DNA from: Verrucomicrobiota bacterium
Lineage (GTDB): Bacteria > Verrucomicrobiota > Verrucomicrobiia > Chthoniobacterales > JAFAMB01
DNA length: 48,646 nucleotides
Direction: 5' to 3'
Assembly (NCBI GenBank): GCA_019239825.1
Contig: JAFAZK010000075.1
Span: 1 to 48,646 of the forward strand
Translations under genes and position numbers: made by a program
Shown: one piece after another, positions 8,464-16,167 of the stretch
How the letters are laid out: every line of letters starts with the position of its first letter
Numbering within the stretch: the first letter of the stretch is position 1
Notes under the pieces: generated by a model
Seen by the model: only the letters and a program-made list of their open reading frames with translations
The model's database searches: none
Told to the model about the DNA's origin: nothing

Positions 8464-10998
8464 ATGAACGGCGCGCGGTTCTTCTACCACTTGGTGGTTC
8501 GGGATTCACTCCGTCATCCCATTCTCACTTGGATCAATATTCTTAGTGTCGCCTTAGGGGTAGCTGTCTACTTGGCTATTCAGGTTACTAACTACAGCGC
8601 CAATCGGGCGTTGGCCGCAAGTGTCGACGTAATTGCGGGTCGAGCTAACCTGGAAGCAGAAGGGGAGATCGATGACGCAATATTTCCGGAGCTAAAGAAA
8701 GTTCCAGGTTGTGCGGCGGCGACGCCTCTGCTGGAAAAGATCGTCACTCTCCGGGATTATCGAGGCGAGTACTTGCATCTGCTAGGTGTCGATCCGTTCA
8801 CCGACAGCGAATTCCGCACGTTTGAGGTTAAGAAACTTGGCGGTCAAAAAATGGACAGCAACACCTGGTTCAGTGACCCAAGCGCGGTTGCGGTGACGAA
8901 GCAATTTGCTCAATCGCATCATCTCGACGCCGGAAGCACTTTTCGGGTGCGCCTCGGTGAGACAGTGAAATCGCTGACGGTAGCGTTTCTGTTAGATGCA
9001 CCGGAAGGCGATTCTCATCTGGCTGCCATGGATATCGGTTGGCTGCAAGAGTTGTCTGGCGACGCTGGTAAACTGACGTCGGTGCTGTTTCGCGTCAGCG
9101 ATCCGCTGGACCCGGCGCCAGTGATCGGACGCTTGAAACAGCTTTTGCCACCAACCGTGTCGATTCAGACGCCACAGTCCCGTAGTTCGCAGGTCGAGAA
9201 GATGGTGGCAGGTTTCCAACTTAATCTAAGTGCGCTCAGCATGGCCTCGCTGATGGTCGGCGTTTTTCTGATTTACAACACGGTCTCTGCTTCTGTGGTT
9301 CGGCGACGACCGGAGATTGGAGTTCTCCGCTCACTCGGTGTGTCAAGAACGGGCGTGCGGATGCTTTTCTTGGGCGAGGCCGCCCTCTATTCGATTTGCG
9401 GGGTAATTCTCGGGATCGTACTGGGATTGGTTTTAGCCACGCGCTGCATAGGTATAGTATCGGAAACGATCAGCAATCTGTACGTTTTGACGAGCATTGA
9501 GCAGTCCTATGTTCCTTGGGATCAGATCGCCGTGGTAAGTGTCTTAGGCCTACTCACCGGCTGCGTCGGAGCGTGGGTCCCCGCAGCCCAAGCAGCAAAG
9601 TTGCCGCCGTTACGGGCTCTGAATCTGGGGTTGTTAATCGAAAGCGGTCAGCAGTTCCGGCCTTGGACACTGGTACTCTCTATCATTTCTATTTTCCTTG
9701 TGGTGCTTAGCGGCTTATTGGCGCTCTGGTGGCATATTCGGATACTCAGTTTTGCGTCTGCCGCGCTGGTTTTGCTCGCAGCTTGTTTGCTCTCACCGAG
9801 CGTTACTCAGGGGCTCGGTAGTTTGATTGCGACCATTTTTCCACGGCGATACTTGATTCGGCTGTCCGCTCAGAACCTGGTTCGTTCGCTGTACCGAAAC
9901 TCGGTTACTAGCGCCGCCCTCGGTTGCGCGGTTGCGCTCCTGGTTAGCGTTTCTATCATGATCTTTTCGTTCCGACTGACGCTCGATCGTTGGATGGGCC
10001 GGCGTTTAGTGGCGGATGTTTTCGTGACGACGACCGAGAATCAAATCGCAGGGTTCGATAGTTTTGTTAACCCTAATTTGATTTCTTTTTTGCAAGGCTT
10101 TCCGGAAGTCGAAAGTATGGCGAGTTATCGCGAACTTCCGGTTACGATCAAAGGTCAGGAGGTCACTCTGGGGGTTACCATGGAGTCGCCGAAAAACTCC
10201 CCTGAATTTGTGGGAGGCGGCGACGCGGAGAAAGAGCGGGCCTGGCATCAACCGGATACTGTGATTGCTTCCGAACCGCTTGCCCGGCGGTTGGGATTGA
10301 AGGTGGGCCAGCGGATTCCAATTCCTACACCGCTAGGAGACAGAGACTTCACCGTCGCCGGGATCTTCTATGATTACACCAGTGATCAAGGTTTGTTGAT
10401 GATGCAGAGACAGAATTTTGACCGATTCTGGGCCGATCGCCGGGTACAGGCGGTATCGCTTTATCTTAGGCCGGGATCTTCTGTAGAAAGCGTCCTTGAG
10501 CGAGCCCGGGATTCCTACCCGGGCGCCGAAGCTTATGCGTTCCAATCAAACCGCGAATTGCGTGGAGTCGTGGAAAGGATCTTTGACCAAACCTTCCAAG
10601 TTACCAATTTGCTTCGAGGGATTGCTTTGGCGGTAGCCATCATCGGAATTGTCCTGAATCTCACTGTTATTGTGAAAGAGCGAGAGCGTGAGCTTGCTGT
10701 GCTGCGGAGCCTCGGTGGTTCCTCGCTTCAGTTGCTGTTCCTTATTCTACTGGAAGCGTTCTTCTTAACCCTAGTTGCTGTGGTGTTGGGAATCATTGGT
10801 GGCTGTGCTCTGGCGATCGTCCTGACAAATGTGATCAACGTGACCTTCTTCGGTTGGACAATCCCGGTCTATTTTCCTTGGACCGATATTGCTCCGATTG
10901 GGGCGCTATTAATCGGAGTCGGCGTTCTCGCTGGGCTGTTCCCCGCGCTTGTCGCTGCCCGACCTTCTAACCTTAGAGTCCTTCGTTCGATGGTCTAA
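8464..10998 (+). CDS. FtsX/MacB-type ABC transporter permease, duplicated
   Basis: An 844-residue membrane protein of the large FtsX-like permease type. There is an N-terminal anchor (about 17-38), a long MacB-like extracytoplasmic domain (about 40-250), a first FtsX block of three helices (about 255-395, with ASVVRRRPEIGVLRSLG), a central pair of helices (about 398-445), a second anchor (about 480-505), a second extracytoplasmic domain, and a C-terminal FtsX block (about 710-840, with VKERERELAVLRSLGG). Such proteins work with an ABC ATPase and often extract or release lipoproteins or lipids rather than pump small solutes. No ATP-binding gene is present nearby, so the ATPase must be encoded elsewhere. 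The AttH-like gene starts 23 nt downstream and is likely co-transcribed; att-type loci pair these two functions. Confidence 0.9.
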   Translation: MNGARFFYHLVVRDSLRHPILTWINILSVALGVAVYLAIQVTNYSANRALAASVDVIAGRANLEAEGEIDDAIFPELKKVPGCAAATPLLEKIVTLRDYRGEYLHLLGVDPFTDSEFRTFEVKKLGGQKMDSNTWFSDPSAVAVTKQFAQSHHLDAGSTFRVRLGETVKSLTVAFLLDAPEGDSHLAAMDIGWLQELSGDAGKLTSVLFRVSDPLDPAPVIGRLKQLLPPTVSIQTPQSRSSQVEKMVAGFQLNLSALSMASLMVGVFLIYNTVSASVVRRRPEIGVLRSLGVSRTGVRMLFLGEAALYSICGVILGIVLGLVLATRCIGIVSETISNLYVLTSIEQSYVPWDQIAVVSVLGLLTGCVGAWVPAAQAAKLPPLRALNLGLLIESGQQFRPWTLVLSIISIFLVVLSGLLALWWHIRILSFASAALVLLAACLLSPSVTQGLGSLIATIFPRRYLIRLSAQNLVRSLYRNSVTSAALGCAVALLVSVSIMIFSFRLTLDRWMGRRLVADVFVTTTENQIAGFDSFVNPNLISFLQGFPEVESMASYRELPVTIKGQEVTLGVTMESPKNSPEFVGGGDAEKERAWHQPDTVIASEPLARRLGLKVGQRIPIPTPLGDRDFTVAGIFYDYTSDQGLLMMQRQNFDRFWADRRVQAVSLYLRPGSSVESVLERARDSYPGAEAYAFQSNRELRGVVERIFDQTFQVTNLLRGIALAVAIIGIVLNLTVIVKERERELAVLRSLGGSSLQLLFLILLEAFFLTLVAVVLGIIGGCALAIVLTNVINVTFFGWTIPVYFPWTDIAPIGALLIGVGVLAGLFPALVAARPSNLRVLRSMV

Positions 10999-11021
10999 GA
11001 ACCAGATGTGAAAGGTCAAAC

Positions 11022-12158
11022 GTGAAAGGTAGAAGACAGTGGTTCACCGGGCTGCGTCTCGCGGGTCTGTTTATTTCGTTCCCGGCGATCGCGGCGCTCA
11101 CGGCGTTCTCTCAGGCGTTGACACCTGAGGGATGGAAGCTAGCGGAGCCGGGCTACGAGTTTCATTTCCCTCAAGATCACGGTCCCCATCCTGACTACCG
11201 GACCGAATGGTGGTATCTCACCGGTAATCTGCAGACTGCTGATGGAAGGGAATTCGGCTACGAACTGACTTTCTTTCGGTACGGTTATCGATCTCCTTTG
11301 CAGCGGACTCCGGTGAAATCTCGATTTGTAATCGATGATGTGAAGTTCGCCCACTTCACGATCACGGATGTACGAGCAAATCGTTTTCACGTTGCGGAAC
11401 GCACCAGCCGAGGAGCTTATGGCGATGCCGGATTTCTTTCGGGATCACGCCTAGCCTGGATTGATGGTTGGGAGCTGAATTTTGGACAACAGTTTGAGGC
11501 GAAAGCTGAAAATGCTGGCTGCTCCATCGATCTACAATTGGACCCAGAAAAACAACCGGTGCTTCAGGGACAAAATGGTTATAGCCGGAAGGCAAGCAGC
11601 GGTGACCATGCGTCGGAGTACTATTCGATTACTCGAATGCGCTCGCAGGGATCGGTAGTGATCGACGGTCAGAAATTTCAAGTCACCGGGCTCTCGTGGT
11701 TTGATCGTGAGTGGAGCACGAACCAGTTGGCGCCGAACCAGGCCGGCTGGAACTGGCTTGGTATTCAGCTGGACGATGGTTCCGACTTGATGATTTACCA
11801 GATCCGATCGAAAGACGGAACCATCGATCCCAGTTCGAGCGGTAAGTGGATCGACCGCGATGGACATACTGTCGACATCGGCAATGGGGAGTTTGTTCTG
11901 CAACCAACGCGCTTCTGGGTCACCCCGGACAAACGCGCCACTTATCCAATCGGTTGGCGTCTGAAGATAGAGAAATTGGGACTAGATGCCGAGATCAGTA
12001 CTCCGGTTGAGGACCAAGAGCTGAACGTCGGAGTCAGGTATTGGGAAGGCTGTGTGCGGATTAGCGGCACCAGAAATCAGCAACCGCTGAAGGGTAAAGG
12101 CTATCTGGAATTGACCGGCTTTACGGACTCGCCTGAAGCTCGTCCGTATAGCCGATAG
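11022..12158 (+). CDS. AttH/CrtC-like lipocalin-family secreted protein
   Basis: A 378-residue protein related to AttH and carotenoid 1,2-hydratase-like lipocalins. It starts at GTG 11022 with a signal peptide (basic start MKGRRQW, hydrophobic core to about residue 29, then an AFSQA-type cleavage region), so it should be exported. The family core shows YEFHFPQDHGPHPDYRTEWW near residues 46-65, then YELTFFRYG, SWFDREWS and WNWLGIQLDDGS. Function in this family is mostly unproven: only some relatives hydrate carotenoids, and no carotenoid genes occur here. Partnering with an FtsX-type permease suggests an envelope lipid or small-molecule role. The last 11 codons (from 12125) lie inside a 54-bp inverted-repeat arm, so the C-terminus DSPEARPYSR is repeat-encoded. 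Confidence 0.88.
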   Translation: MKGRRQWFTGLRLAGLFISFPAIAALTAFSQALTPEGWKLAEPGYEFHFPQDHGPHPDYRTEWWYLTGNLQTADGREFGYELTFFRYGYRSPLQRTPVKSRFVIDDVKFAHFTITDVRANRFHVAERTSRGAYGDAGFLSGSRLAWIDGWELNFGQQFEAKAENAGCSIDLQLDPEKQPVLQGQNGYSRKASSGDHASEYYSITRMRSQGSVVIDGQKFQVTGLSWFDREWSTNQLAPNQAGWNWLGIQLDDGSDLMIYQIRSKDGTIDPSSSGKWIDRDGHTVDIGNGEFVLQPTRFWVTPDKRATYPIGWRLKIEKLGLDAEISTPVEDQELNVGVRYWEGCVRISGTRNQQPLKGKGYLELTGFTDSPEARPYSR

Positions 12159-12254
12159 CCAATAGCCGATAGCCAATGAGGTCTAGTAGCCGCTAGCGAC
12201 CATTGGCTATCGGCTATCGGCTATCGGCTATGCGGACGAGTTTCAGACGAGTCC
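12125..12254. repeat. 54-bp inverted repeat of CGATAGC units overlapping a gene end
   Basis: Arms 12125-12178 and 12201-12254 are inverted copies with only four mismatches, separated by 22 bp. The inner part is a tandem array of CGATAGC/CAATAGC heptamers. The left arm overlaps the last 34 bp of the AttH-like CDS (stop at 12158). The same heptamer array recurs at 44627-44682. The RNA would form a very stable hairpin and could end transcription. Confidence 0.9.
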
Positions 12255-12312
12255 GATCTCCATGGCCGAAAACGGCGAGACAGCCGTCAAAAGGCGACCG
12301 ATACTGGTCACC

Positions 12313-13758
12313 ATGAATTCGCATCAGTATTATGAGGCGCTGAGTGCTCGGGATCGGCGATTCGATGGCGTTTTCTTTGTTGGCGTGAAGACGACTAAGA
12401 TTTATTGCCGGCCGATCTGTCCATCCCGGCGTCCGCATGCACACCACTGCGAATTCTTCCGGCTGGCAGCAGCTGCTGAGGTAGCCGGTTATCGGCCCTG
12501 TCTGCGTTGTCGGCCTGAATTGGCTCCTGGCAATGCGCCGATCGACTCGGAACAGAAAGTGGTTGGAGCCGCTTTGCGTTACCTCGATCGAATGGAAGAA
12601 GCCAACCAATCGATCCCGGAGCTAGCGAGCACGTTCCGGTTTTCTGATCGTCACTTTCGACGAATGCTAAGAAAGCAGCTTGGCGTTTCTCCCATTCAGC
12701 TAATGCAGACTCGGAGATTGCTGCTCGCAAAACAATTGCTCACCGATACGAAGCTCACCATGAACGAGATCGCCTTGGCGAGCGGTTTTAAGAGTTTGCG
12801 CCGTTTCAACAGCCTATTTAAAGAACGGTATCGGCTTTCGCCAACCGCCTTGCGGAAAGACTCCGGAAACGGTGAGAGCGGCTCGGAATGCAGTTTCCGT
12901 CTCAGCTATCGGCCTCCGTTCTGCTGGAACAGCATACTTCGCTATTTTCGCCGGCGATTTTATCGGGGAGCGGAGTTCATCAATGGAAACCAATATTTCC
13001 GAACAGTGCAGATCGGGCGTTCGCGAGGATGGATCTCAGTAGAAAATGATCCCGAGAACCTTGCACTCAAGGTGGAAGTCGCTCCCGATTTGCTTTCAGT
13101 TCTATTGCCCTTGATCGCTCGATTGCGGCGCCTGTTTGATTTAGATGCCTCGCCCGATCCGATTACCACCGCACTTGGATCGTTAGCATTAGGGAATCCC
13201 GGCCTCCGGGTGCCGGGCGCGTTCGATGGTTTTGAAGTTGGGATGCGCGCCGTGCTGGGGCAACAGATTAGCGTCGCTGCGGCGACCACCATCGCGGGCC
13301 GAGTCGTGGAGCGCTTCGGCGAACGGATCGATAGTCCCTTTCCAGAGTTGAAATTTATGGTGCCGACTGCCGCCCAAATCGCGGCGGTGCCAGTGGCTGA
13401 ATTGAGGAAAGTGGGGCTAACCGAAGCCCGAGCGGCAACGTTAGCTGGACTCGCTCGAGCGGTGGCCGAAGAGAAAATCAATTTTTTGAACGCGACCTCC
13501 TGGGAAGAAAGCGTGAAACAGATGACTCTGGTGCCCGGGATCGGGCCTTGGACTGCCGGCTATATCGCAATGCGAGTGTTAGGTTGGCCGGATGCATTTC
13601 CTCATCAGGATCTAGGTCTACAAAAAGCGCTTTCAGTAAAGAAAGCGTCAGAGGCTCTTGCTCTGGCGGAAAAATGGCGACCCTGGCGGGCATATGCCGC
13701 TATGCAGTTATGGAATTCTTTGGAGAAACAACATGAATTACCAAATCATCTATCATAG
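12313..13758 (+). CDS. alkA: Ada regulatory domain / AlkA 3-methyladenine DNA glycosylase fusion
   Basis: A 481-residue alkylation-repair protein with three parts. Residues about 1-75 are the Ada metal-binding domain with zinc ligands C32, C36, C63 and C66 (YCRPIC and PCLRC), which takes methyl groups from phosphotriesters. Residues about 85-190 are an AraC-type DNA-binding domain (IALASGFKSLRRFNSLF). The rest is AlkA_N plus an HhH-GPD glycosylase with LVPGIGPWTAGYIAMR and catalytic Asp D433 in PHQDLG. It probably both senses methylation damage and excises methylated bases. ATG 12313 gives the standard family N-terminus; ATG 12262 would add 17 unconserved residues. The ogt gene begins inside its 3' end, indicating translational coupling. 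Confidence 0.93.
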   Translation: MNSHQYYEALSARDRRFDGVFFVGVKTTKIYCRPICPSRRPHAHHCEFFRLAAAAEVAGYRPCLRCRPELAPGNAPIDSEQKVVGAALRYLDRMEEANQSIPELASTFRFSDRHFRRMLRKQLGVSPIQLMQTRRLLLAKQLLTDTKLTMNEIALASGFKSLRRFNSLFKERYRLSPTALRKDSGNGESGSECSFRLSYRPPFCWNSILRYFRRRFYRGAEFINGNQYFRTVQIGRSRGWISVENDPENLALKVEVAPDLLSVLLPLIARLRRLFDLDASPDPITTALGSLALGNPGLRVPGAFDGFEVGMRAVLGQQISVAAATTIAGRVVERFGERIDSPFPELKFMVPTAAQIAAVPVAELRKVGLTEARAATLAGLARAVAEEKINFLNATSWEESVKQMTLVPGIGPWTAGYIAMRVLGWPDAFPHQDLGLQKALSVKKASEALALAEKWRPWRAYAAMQLWNSLEKQHELPNHLS

Positions 13759-14272
13759 TCCGATTGGTAAGCTGAAATTAGTATCCGACGGCGAATATCT
13801 GATTGAGCTTCACTTTGGGAAGCCCACCGATGAGGCAGAGCCTGTTGTCGAGCCGGGACAAGAAAAAGTGAAACCCTTTCCGGAAGTCATTCGGCAGTTA
13901 GACGAATACTTCGAAGGAAAACGAGCCGAGTTTGATGTGCCTATCCGATTCATCGGCACGCCGTTTCAGATCAGAGCATGGGAAGCATTAAAATCTATCC
14001 CGTTTGGAGAAACGATATCCTACAAGGAAGAAGCCCGGCGAGTGGGCAGTGTCCCGCGCGCAGTCGGACTTGCCAATGGGCAGAACCCGATACCGATCAT
14101 CGTTCCATGTCATCGAGTGATTGGGGCCGATGGGAGCCTGGTGGGATTTGGAGGTGGGCTTGACCTAAAGAGGGCGTTGCTGAGCTTTGAATCTACGGTG
14201 CATGATTTCGGTCCGCAGCCATTTACTCCGTTAAAAGGCTGTTCTGAGACGCGGCCTTCACCAGCTCGGTAA
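13733..14272 (+). CDS. ogt: Methylated-DNA--[protein]-cysteine S-methyltransferase
   Basis: A 179-residue O6-alkylguanine-DNA alkyltransferase that transfers the alkyl group to its own cysteine in a one-off repair reaction. The acceptor is C126 in the invariant PCHRV motif, preceded by NPIPIIV and followed by GFGGGLDLKRALL; the helix FQIRAWEALKSIPFGETISY is the typical DNA-binding element. ATG 13733 gives a standard start (MNYQIIYHSPIG) and overlaps the Ada-AlkA gene by 26 nt in a different frame. About 25 residues after the conserved end look unstructured. Together the two genes form a compact adaptive-response-like unit where the Ada regulatory and methyltransferase activities are split between neighbours. 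Confidence 0.95.
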   Translation: MNYQIIYHSPIGKLKLVSDGEYLIELHFGKPTDEAEPVVEPGQEKVKPFPEVIRQLDEYFEGKRAEFDVPIRFIGTPFQIRAWEALKSIPFGETISYKEEARRVGSVPRAVGLANGQNPIPIIVPCHRVIGADGSLVGFGGGLDLKRALLSFESTVHDFGPQPFTPLKGCSETRPSPAR

Positions 14273-14436
14273 GCGGAAGCGATCCCTAGATCGCATGCCC
14301 TCAAGATCCACCGGACGGGCCGGTTGCGAACTCTGTGTGGGCCGTATGCTAAGTGTGGCAGGCGCTGGCCCAAGAGGGGTAACGCCGAATAACCGACGCG
14401 TTTCGGCTACTATAGGACTCCAGAAAGATAGATAAG

Positions 14437-14661
14437 ATGATTGAGTGGCAGGACCATGATAATGCCGAATACTATGTCGGGAAAATCGGCGCAGCAAAAT
14501 TCGAAATAAACTCCGGCGTCGGCCGTATGTTTGGCGCAACGTTTTCTTGTGCCGGAGACTGTTACCCGATCCTAAGCACGGCGAAGACGGTGGCAGAAGC
14601 GAAACGCTTTTGCGAATGGTTAGCGCGCGGATACGGGTTGGACACGGCTAAGGTTGGTTGA
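14437..14661 (+). CDS. Small hypothetical protein (74 aa)
   Basis: ATG 14437 to TGA 14661. The product begins MIEWQDHDNAEYYVGKIG and has the look of a small folded domain: alternating beta-like strands, a Cys-Gly-Asp-Cys patch (CAGDCYP) and a C-terminal helix (TVAEAKRFCEWLARGYGL). I recognise no family. It is preceded by an A/G-rich stretch, which is compatible with a ribosome site but not decisive. It follows ogt by 164 bp, and a palindromic repeat begins 37 bp after its stop. Codon use looks like that of neighbouring genes, so a real gene is more likely than not. Confidence 0.5.
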   Translation: MIEWQDHDNAEYYVGKIGAAKFEINSGVGRMFGATFSCAGDCYPILSTAKTVAEAKRFCEWLARGYGLDTAKVG

Positions 14662-14698
14662 GCCGGGGCAAAAAGGGGCAAAGAGCTGAGATGGCCGA

Positions 14699-14920
14699 CT
14701 TTGGTGGAGCGAGGGTGCTGAAGGACCACGGGGCGTAAGCAGGCAGATTGATAATATCGCCGGTATGGAGTCAAATTAGGCCAAAGGACGCGCCGAGCCG
14801 TAGTCGAGTTCATGCCCACGGCTCGGCAAGTGCTTCAGCGTAGCAACCGTGAATGTCTGGCTGTACGTCAGCAGCCCTGATGCAACGCTTAGATCGTTCG
14901 GGAGCCTCGCCCCACCAAAG
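14699..14920. repeat. MITE-like palindromic element, copy 2
   Basis: Left end CTTTGGTGGAGCGAGGG from 14699, right end CCTCGCCCCACCAAAG to 14920, matching the ends of the 8126-8436 element. An internal perfect 10-bp hairpin GCCGAGCCGT / ACGGCTCGGC (14792-14801 with 14818-14827) corresponds to the internal GCCGAGCCG of copy 1. It lies between the small + strand ORF and the convergent phosphoesterase gene. No ORF is credible inside it. Confidence 0.8.
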
Positions 14921-14955
14921 CTCGGTATCTTTTTTGCTGCCATTCCTCTTCTGGG

Positions 14956-15738
14956 TTATTCCAAGCGCGCGATCGTTTCATCGTACGAGGTTGTAGAGAA
15001 CCACCGACGCCAGGCAGCGGTCCCAGCGGAGCTATCTAGAACGATCGTATTTGGGCGGGGAGGAAGCATGTCACTTGGCGGATTTTGCCGGCAATTAAAG
15101 CAAATGGTGTTTCCGATACGCTCAAGGAACTGGTTTGGTTCGCCCGGAGAAAAATGGACGTGACCACTCACACACCAAGTCGGATGGAGTTTCTCTAAAA
15201 TTAACGATAGCTCGGGGTTACCGGTTTTAGGGATCGCCAATTGACTATTGGCGGGTGGTTCGTGGTGTAGGACGATAGATTTGCCAGGGCTCGGTTTCCA
15301 TTGATCCACTCGACCGTCTGCTCGGTAGGGACAGCAGATCACCGTTAAGGATTCGCCGGATTTGGTGCGAACGATCTTTTCGTCGCCATCAACAGCAAAC
15401 TGGTGGTCGAGCTTTAATGCGTGAATCCAGCGGCCCGCTTTCGCGTAGTGAGCGATTATCGATAAGTCCTTGCTAAAAATGGGAACGTCAGGGCGGACTA
15501 AGGTACTGCCGGGCGCCAGATCATGATTTCCCGTGCAAAGAGCAACTGGAGTCTTTTGTCGCGCGAGGTCGGCAATCCAGTCGTACAGAAAAATCATCTG
15601 TGGAAGTAAACCGACCGGATGTTCCATATCGAAAAAGTCACCGGCGATGCAAATCAGATCGAAGAAAGGCGCCTCGCTTCGTAACCAGTCAAACCAAGGA
15701 CGATGAAAATGGAGATCTGCGGTTAGGAGGATCTTCAC
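14956..15738 (-). CDS. Calcineurin-like metallophosphoesterase
   Basis: A 260-residue protein with the complete set of metallophosphoesterase metal-binding motifs in order: ADLHF near the N-terminus, AGDFFD, TGNHDL, LHHEPP and GHVH. These bind two divalent metals for phosphoester hydrolysis. The substrate is not evident; similar proteins act on nucleotides, DNA or phosphoproteins. It starts at GTG 15738, and the beginning MKILLTADLHFHRPW is typical. There is no signal peptide, so it should be cytoplasmic. It is downstream of the DUF1800 cluster on the same strand but separated by a 340-bp palindromic element, so co-transcription is doubtful. Confidence 0.85.
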   Translation of the reverse strand: MKILLTADLHFHRPWFDWLRSEAPFFDLICIAGDFFDMEHPVGLLPQMIFLYDWIADLARQKTPVALCTGNHDLAPGSTLVRPDVPIFSKDLSIIAHYAKAGRWIHALKLDHQFAVDGDEKIVRTKSGESLTVICCPYRADGRVDQWKPSPGKSIVLHHEPPANSQLAIPKTGNPELSLILEKLHPTWCVSGHVHFSPGEPNQFLERIGNTICFNCRQNPPSDMLPPRPNTIVLDSSAGTAAWRRWFSTTSYDETIARLE

Positions 15739-15804
15739 GCTGATGGTTGAAGATCAAAAGCATGGTGCGTTGCGACCAAGGTTGCAAGAAGTGACCGTGG
15801 ATGG

Positions 15805-16147
15805 GGCCTGGAGGGGAGCCAGACTTCGCTCTGTCGCTCAGACTCCAGGGGGCTACGTCGGGCAAGCCGCTTTGGATCGTACCTCCGAGAGACCCGCGAA
15901 ATTTGTCTTGGCGCGTGCCTGAGCCCCAATCCCTTTAAACAGGCGGCTCCCGGAAACGCTTCGACGTGCGGTTAGGTATGTCGGCCTGTTAAGCGGATGG
16001 ATAGCTTCCCAGAGATACGATGGGCAAAAGATCGCGTGCGGTAGTTCGCGGGAGTCGCCTGTTTAACACCCTATCTGGCCTTCCTCGCGGTTGAGAGAAC
16101 GTGCGAGATCTTTGTGGGACGTCCAAAAGCGGCTCCCCTCCAAGCCC
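15805..16147. repeat. Palindromic element family 1, copy A
   Basis: Outer ends: GGCCTGGAGGGGAGCC (from 15805) and AAAGCGGCTCCCCTCCAAGC (16126-16145). Inner inverted pair: AAACAGGCGGCTCCCGG (15937-15953) and TTCGCGGGAGTCGCCTGTTT (16045-16064). The left end is split: after GGGGAGCC about 49 bp are inserted before GCCGCTTTGG resumes near 15866, and that extra piece contains its own AGACTCC-type hairpin. The element takes up most of the 429-bp gap between DUF1800 copy 1 and the phosphoesterase. Three more copies occur in the window. Confidence 0.85.
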
Positions 16148-16167
16148 AGGGACGCCCGTCCTCGCGC

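Noticed and set aside
12214..12609. Minus-strand ORF opposite the Ada-AlkA gene
   Set aside because: It lies opposite strongly conserved zinc-binding and DNA-binding domains, encodes nothing recognisable and is a shadow frame.
15739..16167. A transposase gene or remnant for the palindromic elements
   Set aside because: No frame in any element encodes a transposase motif; the ORFs over the elements are short and change with copy, so mobilisation, if any, must be in trans.
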